DNA of 64,000 nucleotides from Chromatiales bacterium (lineage in GTDB: Bacteria > Pseudomonadota > Gammaproteobacteria > Steroidobacterales > GCA-2729495). The notes under the pieces are model-generated. The model worked only from the letters and a program-made list of their open reading frames with translations. It searched no databases and was not told the DNA's origin. A program made the position numbers and the translations under genes. Every line of letters begins with the position of its first letter. Positions within the stretch are counted from its first letter, which is position 1. Shown here piece after piece: positions 18,921-29,485 of the stretch. The stretch covers positions 62,001 through 126,000 of the forward strand of contig JAEUPZ010000018.1 in the NCBI GenBank assembly GCA_016789885.1, given 5' to 3'.

Positions 18921-19276
18921 GGCGCTGCCCCCAGGCTTCAGCTTGCGGCCGGATGATAGAGCATGCCCCGACCGGTCCGCGTCCGGCGTGCAGACGGGCG
19001 CGCGACGGCGGCCCGTGGCGCGGCGACGACCGGGGCCCGGCACCGTTAACCGACTGGTGACACTGCCCCTCCACGCGGTGGTGGCATGACGATTCGCGCC
19101 GCGCGGAACGCTGCCCGGCAAGGCTTTGCGGCGCCTGCGGTGCTGCGCGTGATGACCTCCGGCACGGGGTCGCCGGCGGCAGGGGGCCCGCCGCGCCACC
19201 GGCCCGGCGCCACGGCTGTGGCATACCGCCGACGGCCTCGCTATCGTTAGGCCTCGGGGATTCAAGGGGGAGTCCG
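18921..19276. other. 356-bp divergent intergenic region
   Basis: This gap separates the ThDP-enzyme operon (-) from a TonB-dependent receptor (+), so it must hold at least two promoters. On the minus strand TATCAT near 18952-18957 could be a -10. On the plus strand gtggca / tatcgt with an 18-bp spacer near 19218-19247 is a weak candidate. AAGGGGGAG at about 19265 is the receptor ribosome-binding site. I see no coding potential and no convincing operator palindrome. Confidence 0.4.
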
Positions 19277-22200
19277 ATGACCAAGCCCAACGTCAGTTCC
19301 GGCGCGCTGCTGGCCGGCGCCATCGCCGCCGTGGCCTCTTCGTTCACGCTGCTCGTGCCGCGGCCAGGCTATGCGCAGGTCGACGAGATCGTGGTGACCA
19401 CGCGCAAGCGCGAGGAGAACCTGCAGGACGTGCCGATCGCCATCGAGGCCTTCAGCAACGAGACGCTCCAGCAGAAGGACATCGACAACATCGCGGACCT
19501 GACGAACATCTCGTCGAGCCTGGCCTTCGACGAGGGCGCGACCTTGAGCGACACCCGCGTCGTCGTGCGCGGCCTCTCCCCGACCCGCGGCCGCCAGAAC
19601 GTGGCGATCCTCGTGGACGGCATCGACCTCTCCACCGAGGCCATCAGCAACTCGGGTGGCGGCATCCTGCTCAACAACCGTCTGGTCGACGTCCAGCGCA
19701 TCGAGGTGGTCAAGGGCCCGCAGCTGGCCCTGTACGGGCGCAGCGCCTTCGCCGGCGCCCTGCAGTACGTCACCAAGGATCCCGCCAAGGAGTTCGAGGG
19801 CGAGGTGCTGGCCGACGGCAACGAGTACGACCAGTACAGCCTGCAGGGCGGCATCAGCGGCCCGATCTTCGGCGAGAAGCTCGGCTTCCGCCTGAACGGC
19901 GCCTGGTGGGACGAGGACGGCTTCTACAAGAACTCGCTGACCGGCCAGCGCCTGCGGGACGACGAGGGCTTTGGCCTGGCCCTGACCCTGAAGAGCCAGG
20001 TCACCGAGACGCTGACGCTCAAGTTCCGCACCGAGTACACCGACCAGCAGATCGGGCCGTCGGCGACGGTCTTCCTGCCGTACACCTCGGAGCGCCTGGT
20101 ACCCGAGTCGGCCCGGTCGAACTACACCGACCCGACCACCGGCGCCCAGTACAAGCCGATCTTCCGCTGCTTCGAGAAGCTCGCCTCGTTCACCTACGAG
20201 CGCGACGTGCTCGCCAACGGCAGCTCGCTGCTCGACGCCCGCAATGCGCGCCTGTATGCCCCGGGCTACACGCCCCAGGGCCCCCAGGGCGCCGCCTTCC
20301 CGAACGTGCTCTTCGCAAGCCCCTACTGCGAGACCGGCGTCGCCGGCACCATCGGCAAGACCCCGAAGGTCAACGAGTCCGACATCGCCCTCGGCCTCGA
20401 CCCGCTGACCGGCGCGGACTATCCCGGCATCGACCGCCAGCTGCTGCGGTTCTCGCTGGTGGCTGACTGGGACATCGGCAAGGCCACCATCACCTCGCGC
20501 ACGGGCTGGCTCGAGGAGGACGCGGAAGAGCGCCTCGACACGGGCCGGTTCGGCTTCGCCGTCGACGCTCCCTACATCGACGGCAACGTCAACATGTTCT
20601 CGTCCGACACGGACAAGACGACCAGCCAGATCTCCCAGGAGCTGATGATACGCACCGCCCTGGACGGCCCGGTGCAGCTCACCGCCGGCGGCCTCTACTG
20701 GCACGAGGACGTCAAGCAGCAGAGCAACTCCTTCACCGGCCAGGCCTCGGGCAGCCACTGCTCCTGGGGCAGCGCCTTCAACGCACCGGTGGACCTGTCG
20801 GGCAGCGGCGCCGACACGGCCTGCTACGGCTACACCGAGCGGGCGCTGGCGCCCCTGGTCGCGGGCGGCTTCAACTACGGCGACGGCACGCTGTACGAGG
20901 GCATCGCCGAGTACCGCGCGCCCTACCCCATCGAGCGCGACACCGAGCACCGCTCGCTCTTCGGCATGATCGAGTATGCCGCCACCGATGCGCTGCGGTT
21001 CACCTTCGAGGGCCGCTACAGCGTCGAGGACCTGACCGTGCGCGGCCCGCTCTTCTACCAGCCCGGCGCGTCCGGCGGTCCGGGAAGCTGGAACCCCTGC
21101 GGATTCTTCTTCCGGCCCTGCACCGACTCGTTCCTGTTCGCGCCGCCGACGGCCGTGCAGGACACGGGACGGCCAGACGGCTTCCTCGGCGGCCCGTTCT
21201 GGAGCCGGGCGCGCTTCCAGGAGGTCTACGACTCGTGGAACCCGACGACGCCCATCGACGAGGACAACCCGTCGCTCGGCACGCTGCGCGACCTGATCCC
21301 GGCCCAGTGCCTCAACGACCCGGCGACCCAGGCCCGGCTCGCGGCCTTCGACGCCACCGGGCAGGATCCCTTCGACCTGTTCAACCCGTACTGCAACGGG
21401 GCGCTCAAGCGCAAGGACAGCTGGTTCTCGCCGAAGCTCACGGTCAACTACCGGGTCAACGACGACATCAACACCTACTTCTCGTGGGCCCGGGCCCAGA
21501 AGCCCGGCGGTCTTGCGACGCTGGGCGTGGGCGCCAGCGGCATCGACCGCGAGCTGCAGGAGTTCGAGCCGGAGATCATGAACGTCTACGAGATCGGCGC
21601 GAAGACCCAGTGGCTCGACCGGACGCTGGTGGTCAACACGGCCGTCTTCTTCCAGGACTACACCGAGAAGCAGACGCTCGTGTCGGTGCTGAACCGGGCC
21701 GGCGACCGGCTGGTCAGCCGCACGGAGAACACCTGCTGCGCCGAGGTCTACGGCATCGAGCTCGATGCCGCCTGGGCGCCGGAGGCGCAGTTCCTCGGCG
21801 GCAACTGGTTCGTGAACGGCTCGTACACGTGGCTCGACGCCAAGTACGTCGGCGCGGTGGTCCCCAACAACAGCTTCACGTTCATCTCGTCGGCCGGCAA
21901 CTGCACGCCGACGGCGCTGGTGCGGGGCGTCCCGGACCTGCCGGGCCGGCCCGCCACGGATCCGGCGGACAGCGTCATCTGCAACGTCAGCCTCGACGGC
22001 AACACCCTGGAGGACGCGCCGCGCAACAAGTTCGTCGGCTCGCTGAACTACAAGTTCCCGCTGGCGGACGAGATGGACCTGGTGGCCCAGGCCGACTTCC
22101 AGTGGACCGACAAGCGCTACATCGAGAACACGAACGAGAGCTACGTCGATGCCTACAGCATCACCAACTTCCGCCTCGGCCTGCAGTCGCGCCGCTGGGA

Positions 22201-22435
22201 GGTGTGGGCCTACGCGAACAACGTGTTCGAGAACGACACCGTCTACACGGTGATCAACGGCCCTGGCCTGGCGTCCAGCTTCATCCTCGGCAGCGGCATC
22301 GACGTCTCCAGCGCGGGCCAGCCCGACGCCGACAAGACGGTGACCGTCGAGCTGCCGCAGTTCCGCGCCGCCATCATGCCGGACCCGCGGGTCGTCGGCC
22401 TGCGCGCCCGCGTCCGCTTCGGCGGCGGGGACTGA
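19277..22435 (+). CDS. TonB-dependent outer-membrane receptor
   Basis: This 1052-residue protein has a signal peptide ending near GYAQ, then a TonB-box-like DEIVVTTRKREENLQDVP start (about 36-53) and a plug domain with RVVVRGLSPTRGRQNV, VEVVKGPQLALYGRSAF and ALQYVTKDP. A long beta-barrel follows and ends in alternating aromatic/hydrophobic residues. Several cysteine pairs lie in predicted extracellular loops (for example around TDSFLF and ENTCCAEV). The plug variant lacks siderophore-receptor extensions and resembles receptors for organic substrates in catabolic gammaproteobacteria and sphingomonads. It is single-gene and divergent from the ThDP operon. The ligand is unknown. Confidence 0.93.
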   Translation: MTKPNVSSGALLAGAIAAVASSFTLLVPRPGYAQVDEIVVTTRKREENLQDVPIAIEAFSNETLQQKDIDNIADLTNISSSLAFDEGATLSDTRVVVRGLSPTRGRQNVAILVDGIDLSTEAISNSGGGILLNNRLVDVQRIEVVKGPQLALYGRSAFAGALQYVTKDPAKEFEGEVLADGNEYDQYSLQGGISGPIFGEKLGFRLNGAWWDEDGFYKNSLTGQRLRDDEGFGLALTLKSQVTETLTLKFRTEYTDQQIGPSATVFLPYTSERLVPESARSNYTDPTTGAQYKPIFRCFEKLASFTYERDVLANGSSLLDARNARLYAPGYTPQGPQGAAFPNVLFASPYCETGVAGTIGKTPKVNESDIALGLDPLTGADYPGIDRQLLRFSLVADWDIGKATITSRTGWLEEDAEERLDTGRFGFAVDAPYIDGNVNMFSSDTDKTTSQISQELMIRTALDGPVQLTAGGLYWHEDVKQQSNSFTGQASGSHCSWGSAFNAPVDLSGSGADTACYGYTERALAPLVAGGFNYGDGTLYEGIAEYRAPYPIERDTEHRSLFGMIEYAATDALRFTFEGRYSVEDLTVRGPLFYQPGASGGPGSWNPCGFFFRPCTDSFLFAPPTAVQDTGRPDGFLGGPFWSRARFQEVYDSWNPTTPIDEDNPSLGTLRDLIPAQCLNDPATQARLAAFDATGQDPFDLFNPYCNGALKRKDSWFSPKLTVNYRVNDDINTYFSWARAQKPGGLATLGVGASGIDRELQEFEPEIMNVYEIGAKTQWLDRTLVVNTAVFFQDYTEKQTLVSVLNRAGDRLVSRTENTCCAEVYGIELDAAWAPEAQFLGGNWFVNGSYTWLDAKYVGAVVPNNSFTFISSAGNCTPTALVRGVPDLPGRPATDPADSVICNVSLDGNTLEDAPRNKFVGSLNYKFPLADEMDLVAQADFQWTDKRYIENTNESYVDAYSITNFRLGLQSRRWEVWAYANNVFENDTVYTVINGPGLASSFILGSGIDVSSAGQPDADKTVTVELPQFRAAIMPDPRVVGLRARVRFGGGD

Positions 22436-22441
22436 GCCTCT

Positions 22442-22480
22442 GCCGCTGCGGCGTGCCGGCTCCCGGCACGCCGCAGCGGC
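22442..22480. terminator. 18-bp perfect hairpin between convergent genes
   Basis: Seven bases after the receptor stop there is an 18-bp perfect inverted repeat with a 3-nt loop (ctc). It lies between the convergent receptor and aldehyde dehydrogenase genes. There is no U-tract on either side, so it may act as a bidirectional transcription barrier or 3'-end stabiliser rather than a classical intrinsic terminator. Confidence 0.6.
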
Positions 22481-22504
22481 CCGATCCCGCGGCGCCTCGC
22501 CGCC

Positions 22505-23935
22505 TCAGGCGCCAGCGCCCGGCACGATCGCCTTGATCTCCAGGAAGTCCCGCAGGCCGAACTCGCCCCACTCGCGGCCCGTGCCGGACTGCTTGTAGCC
22601 CCCGAAGGGCGCCGTCAGCGGGAAGTCCGCGCCGTTCACCTGCACCATGCCGGCGCGCAGCCGGCGGGCGACGCGGCCCGTCGCGGCCGGGTCGCTGCCC
22701 CAGACGTAGGCCGCGAGCCCGTAGGGCGTGTCGTTGGCGATGCGGATCGCATCGGCCTCGTCGGCGTACGGGATGATCGCGAGCACGGGGCCGAAGATCT
22801 CTTCCTGCGCAATGGTCATGTCGTTGCGCACGCCGGCGAAGACCGTCGGCCGCACGTACCAGCCGCGCTCGAGCCCCTCGGGCCGGCCGGGGCCACCGCA
22901 GACGAGCCGCGCGCCCTCGGCGCTGCCCGCCTCGATGAGCCGCTGCACCTTCGCGAACTGGGCGGCGCTGGCCAGGGGACCGAGGTCCGTCCCCGGCGCG
23001 TCGGGGGCCCCCGTCACGATGCCGGCAGCCACGGCCGCGGCGATGTCGGCGGCGCGCGCCTCGAGGGCCGCCGGCACCAGCAGGCGGGACGGCGCGTTGC
23101 AGGACTGCCCGGTGTTGCTGAAGCAGTCCCGCACCCCCCAGGCCACGCCCGCCTCGAGGGAGGTCTCGTCGAGGATCACGTTGGGCGACTTGCCGCCGAG
23201 CTCGAGGTGCACCCGCTTGACCGTGGCGGCGGCGGCCTGGGCCACGGCGACGCCCGCCCGGGTCGAACCCGTCAGCGACACCAGGTCCACGTCGGGGTGG
23301 ACCGCCAGGGCCTGGCCGACCCCGGCGCCATCGCCATGGACGAGGTTGAACACGCCCGGCGGCACGCCGGCCGTGTCGAGCACCTCGGCGAAGAGCGTCG
23401 CCGAGAACGGCGCCGCCTCGCTGGGCTTCAGCACCATCGTGCAGCCGGCGGCGAGCGCCGGGGCCACCTTGCAGGCCATCTGGTTCATCGGCCAGTTCCA
23501 CGGCGTGATGAAGCCGCACACCCCCACGGGTTCGCGCACCAGCTCGAAGCCCGGCCGCGGCTCCGCGAAGGGAAATGTCTCGAGGATCGTCCGCATCGCC
23601 TGCAGGTGGCCGAGGCCGATCCCGGCCTGGGCCCGCCGGGCGAAGGCCCGCGGCGCCCCCATCTCGGCGGTGATGGCCGCGGCGATGTCGTCACGCCTCG
23701 CCCGGTAGGCCGCGATGATGCGGTCGAAGAGCGCCAGTCGCTCCTCGCGGGACGACGCCGACCAGCCCGGGAAGGCGCGACGCGCCGCCGCCACGGCCCG
23801 GTCCACGTCGGCCGGCGCGCCGAGGGCGACGACGCCGGCGGGCTCTTCCGTCGCCGGGTCGATGACCGGCAGCGTGCGGGCGCCGGCCGGATGCTCCCAG
23901 CGGCCGTCGATATAGAAGCGGCGATGGTCGTACAT
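22505..23935 (-). CDS. Aldehyde dehydrogenase (NAD(P)-dependent)
   Basis: This 476-residue ALDH-superfamily enzyme has PWNWPMNQMACKVAPALAAG and KPSE for coenzyme contacts, the general-base Glu245 in HLELGGKSPNVIL, and the nucleophile Cys279 in FSNTGQSCNAPSRLL. The C terminus FGGYKQSGTGREWG is typical of broad-range ALDHs acting on aliphatic or aromatic aldehydes. A GGGAGG ribosome-binding site lies 5 bp upstream of the ATG at 23935. The gene stands alone between a convergent receptor and a divergent fusion gene, so the substrate is not suggested by an operon partner. Confidence 0.93.
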   Translation of the reverse strand: MYDHRRFYIDGRWEHPAGARTLPVIDPATEEPAGVVALGAPADVDRAVAAARRAFPGWSASSREERLALFDRIIAAYRARRDDIAAAITAEMGAPRAFARRAQAGIGLGHLQAMRTILETFPFAEPRPGFELVREPVGVCGFITPWNWPMNQMACKVAPALAAGCTMVLKPSEAAPFSATLFAEVLDTAGVPPGVFNLVHGDGAGVGQALAVHPDVDLVSLTGSTRAGVAVAQAAAATVKRVHLELGGKSPNVILDETSLEAGVAWGVRDCFSNTGQSCNAPSRLLVPAALEARAADIAAAVAAGIVTGAPDAPGTDLGPLASAAQFAKVQRLIEAGSAEGARLVCGGPGRPEGLERGWYVRPTVFAGVRNDMTIAQEEIFGPVLAIIPYADEADAIRIANDTPYGLAAYVWGSDPAATGRVARRLRAGMVQVNGADFPLTAPFGGYKQSGTGREWGEFGLRDFLEIKAIVPGAGA

Positions 23936-23950
23936 GGAAACCTCCCGGCC

Positions 23951-23956
23951 AGTATA
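23951..23956 (-). promoter_or_regulatory. Candidate -10 for the aldehyde dehydrogenase
   Basis: Read on the minus strand this is TATACT, 15 bp upstream of the start codon, with the GGGAGG ribosome-binding site between. The -35 region is GC-rich with no recognisable hexamer. Confidence 0.3.
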
Positions 23957-24052
23957 CGGCCGGGCTCCTGCCGGCCGGCGCGGCAGGCCAGCCGCGCTGG
24001 TACCCTTGGCGCGCAGGGCGGGCCCACCGTCCGCCCGGGTCCCGATCCCCCC

Positions 24053-26200
24053 ATGATCCGCCTACTGACCATCGCCGTGCTGGTGCTGGCCGTCGTCGCG
24101 CTGGCCCTGTGGCTCAGCGACACGGGCCTGCTGTCGCTGCAGGCCGTGCAGGCGGAGCTCGGCACGCTGCGGGCCCAGGCAGCGGCCCGGCCGGTGGCGA
24201 CGCCCCTGGCCTTCGCCGCCGCCTACGCGCTGGTGGCGGCGCTGAGCATCCCGGGGGGCTCCCTCGTGCTGTCCTTCGCGGCCGGCGCCATCTTCGGCCT
24301 CGTCACCGGCAGCGTCGTCGTGTCGTTCGGCAGCAGCATCGGCGCAGCGCTGGCCTGCCTCGGCGCGCGCTTCCTGCTGCGTGACGTCGTCGAGCGGCGC
24401 TTCAGCAACATGGCGGCCGCCATCAACCGCGGCCTCGACCGCGACGGGTCCGCCTACCTCTTCGCGCTGCGCCTCGTCCCGGTCTTTCCCTTCTTCGCCA
24501 TCAACCTCGCCCTCGGGCTGACGCGCCTGCCGCTGCGCACGTTCTACTGGGTCAGCCAGCTCGGCATGCTGCCGGCCACGGTGCTGTACGTGAATGCCGG
24601 CCGGGAGCTCGGCAGGGTCACGGCCGGCAGCGACGTGCTGTCGCCCGGCGTGCTCGGGGCCCTCGCCCTGCTCGGCGTCTTCCCGCTGCTGGCCCGGCGT
24701 GGCCTGCGGGCGCTGCAGGCGCGGCGCCGGCTCGCCCGGTGGCCGCGGCCGCGCCGGTTCGACGTCAACGTGGTCGTCATCGGCGCCGGCTCCGCCGGCC
24801 TCGTCGCGGCCTACGTCGCGGCGGCCGCCCGGGCCCGGGTGGTGCTCGTGGAACAGGCCGAGATGGGGGGCGACTGCCTGAACCGCGGCTGCGTGCCGAG
24901 CAAGGCGCTGCTGCGGGCCGCCCGGCTGCGGGCCGACCTGCGCCGGGCCCGGGAGTTCGGCCTGGCGGCCGAGGCAGGCCCCGTGGACCTGGCCGCCGTG
25001 CTCGGCCGCGTCCGCGCCGCCGTGGCGCGGGTGGCACCCCATGACTCGGTCGAGCGCTACACGGGCCTCGGCGTCGAGTGCGTGGCCGGCACGGCCCGCA
25101 TCGTCTCGCCCTGGGCCGTCGCCGTCGGTGACCGCGTGATCACGACGCGCGGGATCATCGTCGCGACGGGCGGTGGGCCGGTGCTGCCGCCGGTGCCCGG
25201 GCTGGCCGACGTTCCCCACGTCACGTCGGATACCGTCTGGCAGCTGCCGGCGCTCCCGGAACGGCTGCTGGTGCTCGGCGGCGGGCCCGTCGGCTGCGAG
25301 CTCGCCCAGGCCTTCGCCCGGCTCGGCAGTGCCGTGACGCTGGTCGAGGCCGGCCCCCGGCTGCTGGCGCGCGAGGACCCCGCCGCCGCGGCGCTGGTCG
25401 CCAGCCGCTTCGCGGACGAGGGCATCCGGGTGCTCCCCGGCTGCCGGCCCCTGCGGTTCGAGCCGGCCGCCACCGGCGGCACCCTGGCCTGCCGCCACGC
25501 CGACGGCCGCGAAGAGACCCTGGCCTTCGACCAGGTCCTGGTGGCCACGGGCCGCCGCGCCCGCACCGAGGGCCTCGGCCTCGAGGAGCTCGGCGTCGGC
25601 CTGAACCCCGACGGCACGGTGGCGACCGACGACTGCCTGCAGACGGCCCTGCCGACGATCCACGCCTGTGGCGACGCCGCCGGGCCCTTCCAGCTGACCC
25701 ACGCGGCCTCGCACCAGGCCTGGTACGCCGCCATGAACGCCCTGTACGGGCGCTGGTGGCGCTTCCGGGCGGACTACCGGGTGCTGCCCGCCTGCGTCTT
25801 CACCGACCCCGAGGTGGCCCGGGTGGGCCTGACCGAGGCCGAGGCCCGGGCCCAGGGCCTCGACATCGAGGTGACAACGTGGGACCTGGCGGAGCTGGAC
25901 CGGGCCATTGCCGACGGCGACAACACCGGGCTCGTCAAGGTGGTGACGCCCCGCGGGCGCGACCGCATCCTCGGCGCCACCGTCGTGGGCCCCCACGCCG
26001 GCGAGGTGCTGGCGGAGCTTTCTCTCGCCATGCGCCACGGGCTCGGGCTGCGCAAGGTGCTCGGCACGGTCCACAGCTACCCGACGCTGGCCGAGGCCAA
26101 CCGCCTCACTGCCGGCGCCTGGCAGCGCAACCACCTGCCCCTGCGGCTTCTTGGCATTGCGGAGCGGGTCAACCGCTGGCAACGTGGCGGGCCAGCATGA
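24053..26200 (+). CDS. TVP38/TMEM64-domain protein fused to FAD-dependent disulfide oxidoreductase
   Basis: This 715-residue fusion has an N-terminal membrane half (about 1-225) of the TVP38/TMEM64 (VTT, DedA-related) family, with [18 protein letters not shown] and [17 protein letters not shown]. It is followed by a full NAD(P)-disulfide oxidoreductase similar to mercuric reductase or dihydrolipoamide dehydrogenase. That half has the FAD motif [14 protein letters not shown], the redox pair Cys275/Cys280 in [16 protein letters not shown], the second Rossmann motif [13 protein letters not shown], and a dimerisation domain ending [12 protein letters not shown]. The architecture occurs in other proteobacteria; its substrate is unknown. 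The stop overlaps the next ATG (ATGA), linking it to the ABC system downstream. Confidence 0.9.
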   Translation: MIRLLTIAVLVLAVVALALWLSDTGLLSLQAVQAELGTLRAQAAARPVATPLAFAAAYALVAALSIPGGSLVLSFAAGAIFGLVTGSVVVSFGSSIGAALACLGARFLLRDVVERRFSNMAAAINRGLDRDGSAYLFALRLVPVFPFFAINLALGLTRLPLRTFYWVSQLGMLPATVLYVNAGRELGRVTAGSDVLSPGVLGALALLGVFPLLARRGLRALQARRRLARWPRPRRFDVNVVVIGAGSAGLVAAYVAAAARARVVLVEQAEMGGDCLNRGCVPSKALLRAARLRADLRRAREFGLAAEAGPVDLAAVLGRVRAAVARVAPHDSVERYTGLGVECVAGTARIVSPWAVAVGDRVITTRGIIVATGGGPVLPPVPGLADVPHVTSDTVWQLPALPERLLVLGGGPVGCELAQAFARLGSAVTLVEAGPRLLAREDPAAAALVASRFADEGIRVLPGCRPLRFEPAATGGTLACRHADGREETLAFDQVLVATGRRARTEGLGLEELGVGLNPDGTVATDDCLQTALPTIHACGDAAGPFQLTHAASHQAWYAAMNALYGRWWRFRADYRVLPACVFTDPEVARVGLTEAEARAQGLDIEVTTWDLAELDRAIADGDNTGLVKVVTPRGRDRILGATVVGPHAGEVLAELSLAMRHGLGLRKVLGTVHSYPTLAEANRLTAGAWQRNHLPLRLLGIAERVNRWQRGGPA

Positions 26201-26919
26201 CCCCCAGCATCAGCCAGAGCGACACCGTCATCCTCACCCGCGGGCTCGAGCGCAGCTTCACCATGGGTGACAGCGTCATCCGCGCGCTGAGCGGCGTCGA
26301 CCTCACGATCCGCCGCGGCGAGTACGTGGCCATCATGGGCCCGTCGGGCTCGGGCAAGTCGACGCTGATGAACATCATCGGCTGCCTCGACCAGCCTGAC
26401 GCCGGCGAGTACTGGCTGAACGGCACGCTGGTCTCGAACCTCGGCGACGCCGACCTCGCCGCCGTCCGCAACCGCGAGATCGGCTTCGTGTTCCAGACCT
26501 TCAACCTGCTGAACCGGGCCGACGCGCTGCATAACGTCGAGCTGCCGCTGATCTACTCCGGCGTGCCGCGCCGCGAGCGCGTGGCCCGGGCCACGGAGAC
26601 CCTGCTGCAGGTGGGCCTCGGCGACCGCATGCACCACCGGCCCAGCGAGCTGTCCGGCGGCCAGCGCCAGCGGGTGGCCGTCGCCCGGGCGCTGGTCACC
26701 CGTCCCAGCCTGCTGCTCGCCGACGAGCCCACGGGCGCGCTGGACTCGACGACGGCCCGGGAGATCATGGGCCTCTTCGCCGAGCTGCACGCCCAGGGCA
26801 ACACGCTGGTCGTCGTCACCCACGACGCCGGCGTCGCCGCCGAGGCCCATCGCACCGTCCGCCTGCGCGACGGCCGCATCGAATCCGACACCCAGAACGC
26901 CGAGAAGGCCACCGCATGA
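26197..26919 (+). CDS. ABC transporter ATP-binding protein (MacB/LolD type)
   Basis: This 240-residue ATPase has Walker [11 protein letters not shown]-loop FVFQTFNLL, signature [15 protein letters not shown], Walker [13 protein letters not shown] and the switch His in VVVTHD. It belongs to the MacB/LolD/Salx group that works with FtsX-type permeases. The start overlaps the fusion gene upstream and the stop overlaps the adaptor gene downstream (both ATGA), so the four genes are tightly coupled. In MacB itself this domain is fused to the permease; here it is a separate chain. Confidence 0.95.
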   Translation: MTPSISQSDTVILTRGLERSFTMGDSVIRALSGVDLTIRRGEYVAIMGPSGSGKSTLMNIIGCLDQPDAGEYWLNGTLVSNLGDADLAAVRNREIGFVFQTFNLLNRADALHNVELPLIYSGVPRRERVARATETLLQVGLGDRMHHRPSELSGGQRQRVAVARALVTRPSLLLADEPTGALDSTTAREIMGLFAELHAQGNTLVVVTHDAGVAAEAHRTVRLRDGRIESDTQNAEKATA

Positions 26920-28235
26920 ACCTACGCCCCTGGGCCAGCGCACTACTGGTCACCGTCGTCGCCGCCTGCGGCGGCCAGCCCGAGGCGACCAAGACCGTCT
27001 ACGAGACCCTCCCGGTCACGCGGCGCGACATCGTCGTGTCCGTCGAGGCCGCGGGGCAGATCGAGCCGGCCATCACCGTAGAGCTGAAGTCCAAGGCATC
27101 GGGCGAGATCCTGTCGGTCGACGGCGAGACCGGGCGCGTCATGCCCGCCGGCACGCTGCTGGTCCAGATCGACAAGCGCCAGCCGCGCAACGCCGTGGCC
27201 CAGGCCGAGGCGCAGCTCGAGGCGGCGAAGGCCCGCCGCGGAATCGCCGAGGCCCAGGCGCGCCGGTCCGAGAAGCTGCTCGAGGAGCGCATCATCAACG
27301 ACGTCGACTTCGAGCAGTCCCAGCTCGAGGCGGCCAACGCCAAGGCCGAGGTGGTGCGCACCCAGGTCGCCCTCGAGAACGCCCGCATCCAGCTCGACGA
27401 CACCGATGTGCGGGCCCCGATCACGGGCACCATCATCGAGAAGCTGGTGGAGAAGGGCCAGGTCATCTCGTCGCCGGTCATGGACGTGGGTGGCGGCTCG
27501 CTGCTGCTGAAGATGGCCGACCTGACCACCGTGCAGGTCAAGACGCTGGTCGACGAGACCGACATCGGCAAGATCCGGCCCGGCCTCCCGGCGACCGTCA
27601 CCGTGACGGCGTTCCCCAACCAGCCCTTCGCAGGCTCCGTGCTGAAGATCGAGCCCCTGGCCAGCGCCGACCAGACCGTCACGACCTTCGCCGTCCGCAT
27701 CGTCCTCGACAACGCGCAGGGGCTGCTCAAGCCCGGCATGAACGCCGACGTCGACATCCTCGTGGCCGAGCGCCGGGGGGTGCTGGCGGTGCCGATGGGC
27801 GCGCTGCGCACGGACCGCGACATCGCCACCTCGGCGAAGCTCCTCGGCCTCGACGAGGCGACGGTCCGCCAGCAGCTCGCCGCGGCCCCGGCCGCCGGCA
27901 CGCCGGCCCCGGGGGCCGCCGACGCCGATGGCTACCGCTACGAGAGCCGCTTCTGGGTCTTCGTGCAGCGGGACGGCAAGCCCGTCGCCCAGCGCGTGAC
28001 GACAGGCCTCACCGACCTCGACTACAGCGAGGTCATCGCGGGCCTCGCCGAGAACGACGCGGTCTTCATCCTGCCGAGCTCGGGGCTGGTCGAGAACCAG
28101 CAGCGCTTCCAGCAGCAGATGCGGAACATGATGGGGATGCCCGGCATGGGCCAGCAGCAGGGCCGGCCTGGCAGCGGTGGCCAGGGCGAGGGCCAGGGCA
28201 GGCCCGCCGGCGGCGGCGAGCGGCCGGCGCGCTGA
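26916..28235 (+). CDS. Periplasmic adaptor lipoprotein (MacA/HlyD family)
   Basis: This 439-residue adaptor begins with a lipobox (VVAAC, lipidation at Cys18) instead of a transmembrane anchor. It then has a barrel-sandwich half motif ([19 protein letters not shown]), an alpha-hairpin coiled coil (about 90-160, Glu/Ala/Arg-rich), the second lipoyl half [15 protein letters not shown], and a beta-barrel domain. The last 40 residues are rich in Gln, Met and Gly. It would bridge the inner-membrane ABC complex to an outer-membrane channel; no TolC homologue is in the window. An 8-bp stem (28225-28232 / 28238-28245) encloses its stop codon, possibly tuning permease translation. Confidence 0.92.
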   Translation: MNLRPWASALLVTVVAACGGQPEATKTVYETLPVTRRDIVVSVEAAGQIEPAITVELKSKASGEILSVDGETGRVMPAGTLLVQIDKRQPRNAVAQAEAQLEAAKARRGIAEAQARRSEKLLEERIINDVDFEQSQLEAANAKAEVVRTQVALENARIQLDDTDVRAPITGTIIEKLVEKGQVISSPVMDVGGGSLLLKMADLTTVQVKTLVDETDIGKIRPGLPATVTVTAFPNQPFAGSVLKIEPLASADQTVTTFAVRIVLDNAQGLLKPGMNADVDILVAERRGVLAVPMGALRTDRDIATSAKLLGLDEATVRQQLAAAPAAGTPAPGAADADGYRYESRFWVFVQRDGKPVAQRVTTGLTDLDYSEVIAGLAENDAVFILPSSGLVENQQRFQQQMRNMMGMPGMGQQQGRPGSGGQGEGQGRPAGGGERPAR

Positions 28236-28261
28236 CGGCGCGCCGCAACGGGAGTCCGGCG

Positions 28262-29470
28262 ATGCTGTTCCTCGAGATGATCCTGGTGGCGCTGCAGTCC
28301 GTGCGGGCCAACCTGTTCCGGGCCATCCTGACGATGCTCGGCATCATCATCGGCGTCGCCTCCGTCATCACGATGGTGGCCATCGGCACCGGCGCCCGCG
28401 CCGCCGTCGACGAACAGATCGAGGCGCTCGGCGCCAGCGTGCTGAACATCCGCACCGGCAACTTCATGCGCATGGGCGTGGCCCAGAGCGGCGCGACGCT
28501 GACCATCGGCGACGCCGAGGCACTGGCCCGCGACGCGGCCACCGTCGAGGCCGTGGTGCCCGAGGCCGCCCAGCAGCTGCAGGTCAAGTTCGGCGCCGAG
28601 AACCGCAACCTGCGCATCGTCGGCGTCACCCCGAACTTCGCCGCCGTCAACAGCTACACGCTGGCGGCGGGGTCGCTCTTCACGCTGGCCGACGACTCGG
28701 CCAAGCGGCCGGTGGCGGTGCTAGGCAACTCGGTGCCTGCCCAGCTCAAGACCACCCGCGAGGCCATGCTCGGCGGCACCATCTACATCAAGGGCATCGC
28801 CTTCCGCGTCATCGGCGTCCTCGAGGAGAAGGGCGCCAGCGGCTTCCGCAACGTCGACGAGCAGGTGTGGATCCCGCTGGCCACCGCGCAGTTCCGCGTC
28901 TTCGGCAGCGACACGCTCGACAACATCAGCGCCAAGGTCTCGCCGGCGGTCCCCGTGGAGCGCGCCATGGTCGACATCGAGCGCGTGCTCCGCCGCGAGC
29001 ACAACCTGCTGCCGGGCAAGGACAACGACTTCAGCATCGGCGACCCGCGGCAGTTCTTCAACGTACGCGAAACCGCCGCCAACATCTTCGCGATCCTGCT
29101 GGCGAGCATCGCCAGCATCAGCCTCATCGTCGGCGGCATCGGCATCATGAACATCATGCTCGTCACGGTGACCGAGCGGACGCGGGAGATCGGCATCCGC
29201 AAGGCGCTGGGCGCGACGCGCTTCAACATCCTGCTGCAGTTCATCGTCGAGGCCATGGTGCTGTGCCTGCTCGGCGGCACCGTCGGCATCCTGCTCGGAA
29301 CGGGCGTCGCGGCCCTGCTGTCCCGCGTGCTGGGCTGGAGCATCGTCGTCTCGCCGACGGCCATCGGCGTGGCCTTCGGCTTCAGCGCCGCGGTGGGCCT
29401 CTTCTTCGGCATCTGGCCTGCGCGCAAGGCCGCCCGCCTCGACCCCATCGAGGCGCTGCGCTACGAGTAG
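28262..29470 (+). CDS. ABC transporter permease, FtsX/MacB type
   Basis: This 402-residue permease has the MacB_PCD layout: a first membrane helix (about 20-45, LTMLGIIIGVASVITMVAI), a large periplasmic domain (about 60-260), then three helices with SLIVGGIGIMNIMLVTVTERTREIGIRKALGA, and a C-terminal PARKAARLDPIEALRYE. It lacks the N-terminal ATPase of MacB because that is encoded separately at 26197-26919. With the adaptor it should form a mechanotransmission-type exporter for a peptide, lipid or toxic metabolite. A GGAG ribosome-binding site precedes the ATG. Confidence 0.94.
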   Translation: MLFLEMILVALQSVRANLFRAILTMLGIIIGVASVITMVAIGTGARAAVDEQIEALGASVLNIRTGNFMRMGVAQSGATLTIGDAEALARDAATVEAVVPEAAQQLQVKFGAENRNLRIVGVTPNFAAVNSYTLAAGSLFTLADDSAKRPVAVLGNSVPAQLKTTREAMLGGTIYIKGIAFRVIGVLEEKGASGFRNVDEQVWIPLATAQFRVFGSDTLDNISAKVSPAVPVERAMVDIERVLRREHNLLPGKDNDFSIGDPRQFFNVRETAANIFAILLASIASISLIVGGIGIMNIMLVTVTERTREIGIRKALGATRFNILLQFIVEAMVLCLLGGTVGILLGTGVAALLSRVLGWSIVVSPTAIGVAFGFSAAVGLFFGIWPARKAARLDPIEALRYE

Positions 29471-29485
29471 CGCAGGGCCCCCGGC